A program made the translations under genes and the position numbers. Source: Artemia franciscana (lineage: Eukaryota; Arthropoda; Branchiopoda; Anostraca; Artemiidae). Taken from it: a stretch of DNA of 64,000 nt. Positions 11,792 through 22,062 of this stretch are shown piece after piece. The DNA lies in contig NC_088881.1 of NCBI RefSeq assembly GCF_032884065.1, positions 10,637,147-10,701,146 of the forward strand, in the 5' to 3' direction. Numbering within the stretch: the stretch's first letter is position 1; each line of letters opens with the position of its first letter. Below the pieces are notes generated by a model. The model saw only the letters and a program-made list of their open reading frames with translations, had not been told where the DNA came from and did no database searches.

Positions 11792-12178
11792 TTATCTTTC
11801 ATATGACTCAGTAATGTCCGTAGCACCGTATTTACTACCAATGGCATAATTACGGTAAGAACGAGGTAAATAAAGAAGGTACTTTAGGTACCGAAAGTGC
11901 GATACTCGAATTGATTTTAATTGCTTCTTCTGGAGCAGAGGGTAAATACCAGAAATAAATAAGACGAAGTGGTCAGAAAATGTACTATAAAGACGGGCGA
12001 GTACTCGACGTGAGTAACGACCACGATTAGCGACGACTAACCGGTAGCCTACCTGAAGCTTTTGTTTAATGTCGACACGAGCTTTTACACGGAGCTTAGA
12101 GAGCGTACTGCATATATGGATACCAAGCCTCTTAATAACATTCACATCGCATTGGATAAGATACACATGGCAGTGCAA
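11792..12178 (-). other. Unassigned 128-codon ORF, minus strand
   Basis: One of the two longest uninterrupted frames of non-microsatellite origin in the window. It starts MHCHVYLIQC and ends TESYER. The region looks richer in GC than its surroundings, and the frame is unusually rich in Arg and Tyr (RGRYSRRVLARLYSTF). I recognise no domain, and no splice sites or promoter support it. It could be a captured fragment, an old transposon piece or chance. Confidence 0.2.
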
Positions 12179-12271
12179 AAACTGTAGCTGGTGATTTTAT
12201 GTTGATTGTACCATTGTAAAGAATATCTAGAATATAATTTTTTTTTTGAATATCTTCACCAGGATGGTAGT

Positions 12272-12440
12272 CCAAGTCTGATGTGTTGTAAAAAGATGGA
12301 GAACTACCTTCTTGCGTTTCTTCAGCAAATGTGTTGCTGATGTGTTGCTAAAAGATGAAGAACTATCTACTTGCGTTTCATTAGCAAATGTGTTGCTGAT
12401 GTGTTGTTAAAAGATGGAGAACTATCTTCTTGCGTTTCTT
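12272..12440. repeat. Minisatellite element, 59-bp unit, second locus (3 copies)
   Basis: The same opening GATGGTAGTCCAAGTCT and the same 59-bp unit as at 7991-8222, with units at 12279, 12338 and 12397. Its flanks differ from the first locus, which confirms dispersal. Confidence 0.9.
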
Positions 12441-14288
12441 TAGCAATTCAGTACTCGGAATTGGTGACTTTGGTATTGCACAAGTGATGGGATCATTTCG
12501 AATTGGCTGTGAAAGTGAGGGAATAACAAGATACATGAAATACACTGGACATAATAGTTTTACCATTGTCGACATTACACGTTTGAAAGGATAGTTTACT
12601 TTGGACGAACGGGCACAAGGACTGGTTTTGGGGATAGGAGGTAGGGACTTTGGGACTGGGTCACCCATGTAATCTGAGGAGTTTGCAAATTTTTTCTCTT
12701 TTTGTAGAATTTTCACACAGTTCAATTTCTGAGGATTATCCCCCCTCCCTCATCAGAAAAAAATGTCTGAACATATGCCCAATTTTCCATTATACAGACT
12801 ATTAACCTTTGTTTTAAAGTAAAGTCGCAAAGAATTCGATAGAATAAACACCTTTCTGACTTCATTATTGTTTATTAAATTCTTGTATTTTTTTTCTGGT
12901 TTTGATATTAACCTCGCCTTTAGTTTCCCTGCTAAAGGCTATGAAGAAGCTAGAAAAAAATTGGAGTTACTGATTTTTTTTCTTTTTATTCTACCGGCCC
13001 ATGTATAACTGTAGACCCTTTCTCGGAATATAGCCCATAGGGTCTCAGTATTCATTTTAGTATAATGCATATATTGTATTGTAATGATCAATTATTTAAA
13101 AAAAATAGTTGATATAAGAGAAAACGCAATATCCACGGACTCGGAAAATAATTTCACGGATCAGCTCGTGGTCCGTGAGCTCCCTGGTTAAGAATAGTTG
13201 ACAATGAATGATATTTTTCGAATTTTATCAGTTTCAACCATTTATTGACATGGAAGACATTTTGTTTAGATGCCAGAGGGATCTGTGCTTGAGTCCCGAA
13301 CAACTGCTATGCAAGTTCTTTGGAAAATTCTAGTTGTCTTGACTATGTGATATTTAACAAGGTTGAAAGCTGGTCAACTACTTTTTCATGTTTAAAAGCA
13401 AAAATTAGTTTTTTTAGATGGTTTTAACAGATAACCTAAAAATAAAAGTATTTGGGGTAATGTTCAGTTTTGCTGCAATTTTTTACGATATGCTGAGAGA
13501 AAGAATCTAAGGAACTGAAGACCATTGTGAACTATTTCACAGCGATCAGGGAGTGGAAAGAAGTTTTGGACTAATCTTAGGAAGGAATCGCCCCACCTTT
13601 ATATACAGCCATTTTTGTCACTGTTTGAGTTAATCTTGTATTTTTATCTCTTTAGATAGGGGTCTTATGAGACACCTGTCGACGCTAGAGCGTACAGAGG
13701 GTAGGAGATGGTGTTTAATTTTTTTTTTATTCATGATCCCTTTGTGAGGAATGTGAAAGCCTGAAAGTTCTTTCTGAGGTGTATTAAATCACCATAATCT
13801 ATAAATAATCGAATACTTCGAATCTCAAAGAAGCTCTGTTTAAAAGTTCAAATTTGTTTCTGTGTATGATTGTTTTTTTATATTTTTCTTCCTTTCTAAT
13901 GTTGGTTAAAGTGATTTTTTATTAAACAGCGTATCCAGTCAGTTTTACGATATCTGTTTTTCTTTATTTCATTTTGTCTATTCTGCACATTGTTGTTTTG
14001 ATTTTTGTGGGAATAAAAATTTATAAATAAAATTAAAACTAAAAAAAAAGAAAAATTTATAGTAAACGCTCGAGTCTATGAACCAGTACAATGGAGCCAT
14101 TTGGATTCTTTGATGTCTGTGGCTAAGAGCTTTTCCTGGCGAGATAAGAATCTCACAGACCCATATACCCTGTATCTCAAATGGCTCAATATTCTCCTTC
14201 ACTCAGTAGGTGTAGAACACTTTCATGCACGTATCTGCAATTTTGGCATGATTATGGGCTCTTTTTTAGAGTTAAGTATATTCTCTTA
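12441..14288. other. AIMP1 intron: no gene recognised
   Basis: Frames at 12381-12725 and 13978-14292 are motif-free. At 13128-13190 a segment with CCACGGACT and GTGGTCCGTGAG resembles the end of a hAT-type MITE, but no partner end was found. A 10-bp inverted pair (GAGCCATTTG with CAAATGGCTC) lies near 14095 and 14177. Confidence 0.45.
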
Positions 14289-15066
14289 TTAAACAGTTAG
14301 TGGTAACATAATTAAGGAACGACCTGGCTCAATAGTAACCGAAACTCTAAAAAACGTAATTTTGATATCAACAGACACATGAAAAGAATTGCTTTTTTAT
14401 GCTGATTTCAATTATATATGTTTTATCAAGTTTACTCTTACCCATTAAAAGTTTATATCCTGAGAAAATTTGCCTTATTTTTGAAAAAAGGAGGAAACAC
14501 TCCCTAAAAGTCATAGAATGTTGATGAAAATCACACTATCAGATTCAGTCTATCAAGGGATCCTACTGTAGAAGTTTCAAGCTCCTATCTGCAAAAATGT
14601 GGAATTTTTGGCCAAGGGAAAGATCACAGATGCGAGTTTATATGCTGTTTTTTCCCCAGGGGTGATCGTATCGACCCGTTGGTCCTAGAATATCGCGAGA
14701 GGCCTCATTCGAACGGAAATTAAAAATTCTAGTGTCCTTTTTAAATGACCAACAAATTGGAGAGTAACTAGGCCCTCTCCCACGCTCATTTTCCCCAAAG
14801 TTACCCGATCAAAATTTTGAAATAGCCATTTTGTTCAGTATACTCGAAATATCTAAGAACTATGTCATTAAGGATGACTTAATCCCCCACTGTCTCCGGG
14901 GGAAGGGCTGCAAACTTTTAACTTTGCCAAATGTTTTGTGTTTCCCCCTCCCGAGGGAAGTGCTGCAACTTGCGAACTTGGCCTATTGTGTTTTGCCCAT
15001 TATTGAACTGTGTGCCACTGTTTGCCCTTTGGTTATTGCGAAGTATACAGGCTTTTTCGGGGCGAA
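14289..15066 (+). repeat. Dispersed repeat R-A, copy 1, 5' part
   Basis: Homologous along its length to 47142-48110, 52818-53760 and 63260-64000. Shared landmarks are the AAACAGTTNGTGGTAAC start, CTCAATAGTAACCGAAACTC, the AACACTCCCTAAAAGTCAT region and AGGGGTGATCGTATCGACC. The start hairpin has decayed in this copy. It is interrupted at 15067 by the Helentron-like element and resumes at 17460. Confidence 0.85.
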
Positions 15067-17459
15067 TTTTTATGGCACTTGGTATCAACTAAGTGACGTA
15101 TAGCGATCGCGAATTCTGTCGGTCTGTCTGTCCCGGTTTTGCTACTTTAGGCACTTCCATGTAAGCTAGGACGGTGAAATATGGGCAGGTGTATCAAGGA
15201 CCGGACCAGATTAAATTAGAAATAGTCATTTTCCGATTTGACCGTCTGGGGGGGAGTGGGGGGGGCGGCTAATTCGAAAAAATAGAAAAATGAAGTATTT
15301 TTAACTTACGAACGGATGATGGGATCTAATGAAATTTGATGTTTGGAAGGATATCGTGTCTCAGAGCTCTTATTTTAAACCCCGACCAGATCCAGTGACA
15401 TTGGGGGGAGTTGGAGGGGGGAACCTAAAATCTTGGAAAACGCTTAGAGTGGAGGGATCGGGATGAAACTTGGTGGGAAAACTAAGCACAAGTCCTTGAT
15501 ACGTGATTGACATAACCGGAATGGATCCACTCTCTTTGGGGGAGCTCGGGAGGAGGGAGGGTTAATTCTGAAAAATTAGAAAAATGAGGTATTTTGGACT
15601 TACGAAGGAGTTATCGGATCTTAATGAAATTCGATGTTTGGAAGAATATCATGTCTCAGAGCTCTTATTTTTAAATCCCGACCGGATCCGGTGACATTGG
15701 GTGGAGTTGGGTGGGGGAACCTAAAATCTTGGAAAACGCATAGAGTGGAGGGATCGGGATGAAACTTAGTGGTAAGAATAACCATAAGTCCTAGATACGT
15801 GACTGACATAACTGGAACGGATCCGCTCTCTTCGGGGGAGTTGGGGGAGGAGGGTTAATTCTGAAAAATTGAAAAAATGAGGTATTTTTAACTTACGAAG
15901 GAGTGATCGGATCTTATTGAAATCTTATGTTTGGTAGGTTGTCATGTCTCAGAGTTCTTATTTTAAATCTCGACCGGATGTGGTGAAGAGGAAGTTGGGG
16001 GGGTCTAAAATCTTGGGAAACGCTTAGAGTATAGGGATCAGGATGAAACATAGTGGAAAAAAAGCACAAGTCCTAGATGCAGGATTGACATAACCGGAAC
16101 GGATCTGCCCTCTTTGGGGGAGTTGGGGGGAGGGTTAATTCTAAAAAATTAGAAAAAATGAGGTATTTTTAACTTATGAAAGAGTGATCGTATCTTAATG
16201 AAATTTCATATTTAGAAGGACCTCGAAACTCAGATTTCTTATTTTAAATCCCGACCGGATCCAGTGTCATTAGGGGGGAGGAACCGGAAATCTTAGAAAT
16301 CGCTTAGAGTGGAGAGATCAGGATGAAACTTGTTGGAAAGAATAAGTACAAGTCCAAGATAGGTGACTGACATAATTGTACCGGATCCGCTCTCTTTGGT
16401 GGAGTTTGGGGGGGGGGAGTAATTCGGAAAACTTAGAAAAAATGAGGTATTTGCAACTTACGAACGGGAGATCAGATCTTGATGAAATTTGATATCTAGA
16501 AGGATCTTGTGCTTTAGAACTCTTATTTTAAATCCCAACCAGATCCGGTGACATTGAAGGGAGTTGGAGTGGGAAACCGGAATTCTCGGAACACGTGAAA
16601 ATCGAGGTATCTTACGAATGGGTGATCGGATCTTAATGAAACTTGATATATCTTGTGTCTCAGATGCTCCATTTTCAATTCGAATCGGATCCAGGGACAT
16701 TGAGGATTGGAGGGGGGCAACAGAAATCTTGGAAACCGGAAATCTTGGAAAACTCTTAGAGTGGAGAGATCGGAATGAAACTTGATGGGAAGAGTAAGCA
16801 CAAGTTATAGATGCGAGATTGACATAATTGGTGCGGGTCCATTCTCTTTGGGGGAGCGGGGGGTTGTTAATTTGGAAAAATTAGAAAAATTGAGGTATTC
16901 TTAACTTCAGAATGGGTGACCGAACCTTAGTGAAATTTGATAATTAGAAGGAACTCATGTCTCAAAGCTCTTCTTTCAAATCCCGACCAGATCTGTTGAC
17001 ATTGGGGAGAGTTGGAGGGGGAAACCGGAAATCTTGGAAAACGCTTATAAATGTCGTAGATACGTAATTGACGTAACCAGACTGGATCCGCTCTCTTTGG
17101 GGGAGGTAGGTGGTGGGGTTTAGTACTTTGGTGAGTTTAGTGCTTCTGGACGTGCTAGGACGATGAAAATTGGTAGGCGTGTCAGGGAGCTGCACAAATT
17201 GATTTGATAACGTTGTTTTCCCAAATTCGACCATCTGGGGGGCTGAAGGGAGAGGAAAAATTCGAAAAATTGAGGTATTACTGACTTGCGAGTGGGTGAT
17301 CCCATCTTAATGAATTTTGATATTTACAAGGACCTCGTGACTCAGAGCTCTTATTTTAGATCCCGACCGGCATTAAGCCTCTGATTTTCCTTTTAAAGCA
17401 ATCTATTGATTCTTTGAATTTTGCTAGAGCTCATACCATATGAGCTCTTGGCTCTTGTT
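15067..17459 (+). mobile_element. Helentron-like non-autonomous element (HINE-like), copy 1
   Basis: A 2.4-kb element with the same ends as 44693-46688. Its 5' end is TATGGCACTTGGTATCAAC with a small hairpin (CACTT with AAGTG). Its 3' end contains the stem-loop GAGCTCAT-loop-ATGAGCTC at 17427-17447 and closes CTTGGCTCTTGTTT. The interior is a ~280-300 bp tandem array. It sits in a T run of repeat R-A, whose uninterrupted form is seen at 53545-53560. Subterminal inverted ends, a 3' hairpin, internal tandem repeats and T-T insertion are features described for Helentron-associated elements; no Rep/helicase gene is present. The assignment is inference from structure. Confidence 0.65.
15220..17150. 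repeat. Internal ~290-bp tandem array of the Helentron-like element
   Basis: About six diverged units. The landmark GATCCGCTCTCTTTGGGGGA recurs at about 15523, 15820, 16102, 16384, 16837 and 17085. Intervals are 282-297 bp, with one longer interval (about 453) and a short last one (about 248). Each unit carries a G-tract cluster and the phrase AACGGGTGATCGGATCTTAA. Small ORFs inside are artefacts. Confidence 0.9.
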
Positions 17460-17614
17460 TTTCGATGTGTTTATGTGCGGGGGGGGAGGGGGTTACGTGA
17501 GAGGATCTTTACATAGAGGGAAGGGAATTTTCCATGAATTGTTTCATGGCTTTCCCAGATTTCATGCCAGATTTCTCAGCATTGTTTAAGAAACGGTCAG
17601 ACATTAAAAAAAAA
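17460..17614 (+). repeat. Repeat R-A, copy 1, 3' part
   Basis: Resumption of R-A after the insertion: a G run, then GTTACGTGAGAGGATCTTTAC, corresponding to CTATGTGGGAGGATCTTTCC in the copy near 53590. Confidence 0.75.
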
Positions 17615-17910
17615 GAGTTTTTCGACTGTAAGGAACAACATTAAAAATTTAAACGAATTGAAATTATAGGTATATGAGGATGTTCGCCCCCTCGTCAATA
17701 CCTCGCTCTTTACGCTAAAGTTTTTTTTTAGCACTTTCAAAAGAGCTACTTATTCTAATTTAACGGCCTTTGTGATTCAGGTATCATTCTTAAAGAAATG
17801 GAACCAAATTTTAATTTTAGCGTAAAGAGCTAGGTATTGACGAGGGGCTCATATACGGAATAATTTCTTAAGTTTTAATGTTGATCCCTACTTTCAGTTG
17901 AAAAACATAT
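17615..17910. repeat. Foldback F1 with CCTCGCTCTTTACGCTAAAG core
   Basis: Left arm 17615-17715 and right arm about 17815-17910 are inverted copies whose inner ends are CCTCGCTCTTTACGCTAAAG and its complement (with one change, AGCTAGG). The outer ends are the R-A tail (AACATTAAAA type). About 100 bp separate the arms. Confidence 0.8.
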
Positions 17911-18533
17911 TTTTTTTTAAATTTAATTTTCCCTAAGAGGCGACCAATAAATATGTACAATAAACCACCTTGATGATTGATGAAGGATGGATTTCTTATT
18001 ATTTAATAACAACATTATTAATAACATAATGGCATGTTTAATAACAATATTATTTAATAATATATTTTTTTTGTATTTTTATATTTATTTATAATTATTA
18101 TTATTATTTTGTTTTATTTGATTAAAAAATTAATTTAATAGATCAGTAGTTACGTGGATTTTCGCACGAGCACTAACACTCATAGGTTTTTCTTCAATGC
18201 GAAAGTTTTTTTTTATTTTATTTAATTATTTATGATTGTTACAAAGTAAATGTTGAAATTGTTGTAACTGTGTTAATAAAGATTTGACTTACATTGAAAT
18301 AACGCTTTTTGTAAATTGAGTTAAAAATAACATATTCCACTTTTTGGATCCATATTTTTAGAGATTCAGTCGCGTCCTTCTTTCATTGCCATACCAGAAT
18401 ATCCTAGTTGCTTTTTTTCTTGTTTTGATATCTAGCCTTATTTCGTTTGCATTAATAACTATAAATCTCACAAAAATTGCTTGGTGTCGTCTATCCTTAA
18501 AGCTCTTTGAATTTCCTCTTGTTTATTTTCCAG
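17911..18533. other. AIMP1 intron end: AT-rich, nothing recognised
   Basis: Very AT-rich (TTATTATTATTTTG types). The last 30 bases supply the polypyrimidine tract and acceptor CCAG of the next exon. Confidence 0.6.
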
Positions 18534-18718
18534 CTAAAGGCGATGAAGATGGATCCGTTGATGTTGGAAGATTAGATTTTCGTGTTGGAAAAATACTTGA
18601 AGCAAGGCGACATCCAGATGCGGATTCTTTGTACGTAGAGGATGTTGATCTTGGGGAAGGGAAACTTCGTACTGTTGTTTCTGGCCTTGTGAAGTTTGTA
18701 CCACTGGAGGAAATGCAG
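18534..18718 (+). CDS. AIMP1: AIMP1 exon: start of EMAP-II tRNA-binding domain
   Basis: The acceptor is TTTATTTTCCAG at 18522-18533 and the donor is CAG then GTTGGG at 18719. With the single base carried from the previous exon it encodes 62 residues. DVGRLDFRVGKI, RRHPDADSLYVEDVDLGE and RTVVSGLVKFVP are hallmark blocks of the tRNA_bind/EMAP-II OB-fold, shared by AIMP1, metazoan tyrosyl-tRNA synthetase C-termini and Arc1p. The protein scaffolds the multisynthetase complex and delivers tRNA by binding it non-specifically. The upstream coiled coil and Lys-rich linker indicate AIMP1 rather than tyrosyl-tRNA synthetase. The ORF read-through into intron on both sides is not coding. Confidence 0.96.
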
Positions 18719-19439
18719 GTTGGGTTATTGTGTAAAAACAAATGCGTTATTTTCTTGATTTTTTTTTTTTTATGGAAATGAAAATAGGTCTAAAAGTGGA
18801 TGATGCCTTGAGTAACTCCGATAGCGCAGGGGAACTAAGGTCTAAAGTTTTGAGAAGAAATTGCGTTTAGTACTTGTCCCATAAGTACTGAGTTCACTTG
18901 ATTTATGGAGTCTATAAATTTGGTCGCCGAAAATTGCTTTATCTGAATTTTAGAACATTGCATCACAGAAAAACAGAGAGTTTAACTGTGTAAATACTGT
19001 GATTAAAAAAATGTTTGCTGTTTCTATTGGTAACGATACAAAGGTGGAGATATTTGGCTTTTTGAAATGCCCTTAAGGAGATGATTTGATTGACTTAACA
19101 AAAATCACAAAAATAAATTAGTGAACCTGAAGCATGCTTTTCAAAACTGAGATTTAGGAATCGTGATTTTTTTTTCTCTTTAATTGTTATTTAATTTGAT
19201 TGTCATTAATTGTAAATAAGCCGACTAAACTTCCATAATTTTGACTATAAGGGTTGAAAAAGGAAAATTGAGCACATCTAAATAAGAATAGTACTGGCTA
19301 TTTACTGGCATGCATTTGATGAATAAAATACTAATTTTATTGTTGACTGTGCTTAGAAGAGACAGCCACACGAATCGTCTGGGGTGGACACGCCCCCTTG
19401 AGGTGGAACGCTAACTTAAAATTCTGAACATAAACATTC
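18719..19439. other. AIMP1 intron: nothing recognised
   Basis: Unique-looking intron sequence leading to the satellite; no coding signal was seen. Confidence 0.5.
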
Positions 19440-21907
19440 TAAACTCTAAACATAAAACTTGAACATAGAAATTCTAAACATAAACAGGAATATATCATCT
19501 AAACATGTTCCATATTATGAATTTAAAGGGAAAAAATTAGGTTTTGTCTGAAAAGTTTTTTGAGAATTTCCTCTTTCAAAAGATTCAAATATAAATTTCC
19601 ATGGTTAAAAAAGTTTAATTATTATTCAATTGGTATGCAGTGTGCTCCTCACCGCATACCACACTGCTCAACTCTAAACATAAAAAATGAACATAGAAAT
19701 TCTAAAAATAAACTGGAACATATTATCTAAACATGTTCCATATTGTAAATTTAAAGGGTGAAGATTAGGTTTTGTCTGAAAAGTTTTTTGGGAATTTCCT
19801 CTTTCAAAAAATTTAAATATAAATGCCCATGCTTAAAAAAATGTTTAATTATTATTCAGTTGGTATGCAGTGTGCTCCACACCGCATACCACACTGCTCA
19901 ACTCTAAACATAAAAAATGAACATAGAAATTCTAAAAATAAACTGGAACATATTATCTAAACATGTTCCATATTGTAAATTTAAAGGGTGAAGATTAGGT
20001 TTTGTCTGAAAAGTTTTTTGGGAATTTCCTCTTTCAAAAAATTTAAATATAAATGCCCATGCTTAAAAAAATGTTTAATTATTATTCAGTTGGTATGCAG
20101 TGTGCTCCACACCGCATACCACACTGCTCAACTCTAAACATAAAAAATGAACATAGAAATTCTAAAAATAAACTGGAACATATTATCTAAACATGTTCCA
20201 TATTGTAAATTTAAAGGGTGAAGATTAGGTTTTGTCTGAAAAGTTTTTTGGGAATTTCCTCTTTCAAAAAATTTAAATATAAATGCCCATGCTTAAAAAA
20301 ATGTTTAATTATTATTCAATTGGTATGCAGTGTGCTCCACACCGCATACCACACTGCTCAACTCTAAACATAAAAAATGAACATAGAAATTCTAAAATAA
20401 ACTGGAACATATTATCTAAACATGTTCCATATTGTAAATTTAAAGGGTGAAGATTAGGTTTTGTCTGAAAAGTTTTTTGGGAATTTCCTCTTTCAAAAAA
20501 TTTAAATATAAATGCCCATGCTTAAAAAAATGTTTAATTATTATTCAGTTGGTATGCAGTGTGCTCCACACCGCATACCACACTGCTCAACTCTAAACAT
20601 AAAAAATGAACATAGAAATTCTAAAAATAAACTGGAACATATTATCTAAACATGTTCCATATTGTAAATTTAAAGGGTGAAGATTAGGTTTTGTCTGAAA
20701 AGTTTTTTGGGAATTTCCTCTTTCAAAAAATTTAAATATAAATGCCCATGCTTAAAAAAATGTTTAATTATTATTCAGTTGGTATGCAGTGTGCTCCACA
20801 CCGCATACCACACTGCTCAACTCTAAACATAAAAAATGAACATAGAAATTCTAAAAATAAACTGGAACATATTATCTAAACATGTTCCATATTGTAAATT
20901 TAAAGGGTGAAGATTAGGTTTTGTCTGAAAAGTTTTTTGGGAATTTCCTCTTTCAAAAAATTTAAATATAAATGCCCATGCTTAAAAAAATGTTTAATTA
21001 TTATTCAGTTGGTATGCAGTGTGCTCCACACCGCATACCACACTGCTCAACTCTAAACATAAAAAATGAACATAGAAATTCTAAAAATAAACTGGAACAT
21101 ATTATCTAAACATGTTCCATATTGTAAATTTAAAGGGTGAAGATTAGGTTTTGTCTGAAAAGTTTTTTGGGAATTTCCTCTTTCAAAAAATTTAAATATA
21201 AATGCCCATGCTTAAAAAAATGTTTAATTATTATTCAGTTGGTATGCAGTGTGCTCCACACCGCATACCACACTGCTCAACTCTAAACATAAAAAATGAA
21301 CATAGAAATTCTAAAAATAAACTGGAACATATTATCTAAACATGTTCCATATTGTAAATTTAAAGGGTGAAGATTAGGTTTTGTCTGAAAAGTTTTTTGG
21401 GAATTTCCTCTTTCAAAAAATTTAAATATAAATGCCCATGCTTAAAAAAATGTTTAATTATTATTCAATTGGTATGCAGTGTGCTCCACACCGCATACCA
21501 CACTGCTCAACTCTAAACAGAAAAAATAAACATAGAAATTCTAAAAATAAACTGGAACATATTATCTAAACATGTTCCATATTGTAAATTTAAAGGGTGA
21601 AGATTAGGTTTTGTCTGAAAAGTTTTTTGGGAATTTCCTCTTTCAAAAAATTAAAATATAAATGCCCATGCTTAAAAAAATGTTTAATTATTATTCAATT
21701 GGTATGCAGTGTGCTCCACACCGCATACCACACTGCTCAACTCTAAACAGAAAAAATAAACATAGAAATTCTAAAAATAAACTGGAACATATTATCTAAA
21801 CATGTTCCATATTGTAAATTTAAAGGGTGAAGATTAGGTTTTGTCTGAAAAGTTTTTTGGGAATTTCCTCTTTCAAAAGATTTAAATATAAATTTCCATG
21901 CTTAAAG
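19440..21907. repeat. Satellite array, 230-bp unit, about 10.5 copies
   Basis: The unit landmark GGTATGCAGTGTGCTCC begins at 19632, 19862, 20092, 20322, 20551, 20781, 21011, 21241, 21471 and 21701. The period is 230 bp (229 once, from loss of one A). Each unit contains a hairpin of 13-bp arms with a 3-nt loop (GGTATGCAGTGTG, CTC, CACACCGCATACC; one A-C mismatch) and an 8-bp dyad (TGGAACAT with ATGTTCCA). Interior units are nearly identical, while the first and last share variants such as TTTCCATG in place of GCCCATG. A degenerate piece of the unit recurs at 22035-22062. Confidence 0.98.
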
Positions 21908-22034
21908 AAAATTAGCATGTATGTTCAATAAAAATAAGCTCTGATGCCAAAAAAGTGGACTAATATCCATTCAATATCAAAAGAATATCTTCGTCACAAA
22001 GCAGCTCGTCGTCATAAACTCTGTTTGATTATTC

Positions 22035-22062
22035 AATTGGTATGCAGTATGCTCCACACAAA
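22035..22062. repeat. Degenerate outlying piece of the 230-bp satellite
   Basis: TTGGTATGCAGTATGCTCCA repeats the hairpin arm of the satellite, about 130 bp beyond the last full unit. The intervening 130 bp are unrelated. Confidence 0.8.

Noticed and set aside
11792..12178. Nuclear copy of mitochondrial DNA
   Set aside because: The translation under standard and invertebrate mitochondrial codes showed none of the mitochondrial proteins I know; left as unassigned.
14831..15103. 90-codon ORF as a gene
   Set aside because: It lies across the junction of repeat R-A and the Helentron-like element and has no motif.
18386..18533. Coding extension of the AIMP1 exon to an upstream ATG
   Set aside because: The stretch is a hydrophobic read-through of intron sequence ending in a clear polypyrimidine tract and CCAG acceptor; phase with the upstream exon supports the acceptor at 18533.
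19440..21907. CRISPR array
   Set aside because: Whole 230-bp units repeat without unique spacers; it is a tandem satellite in an animal intron.
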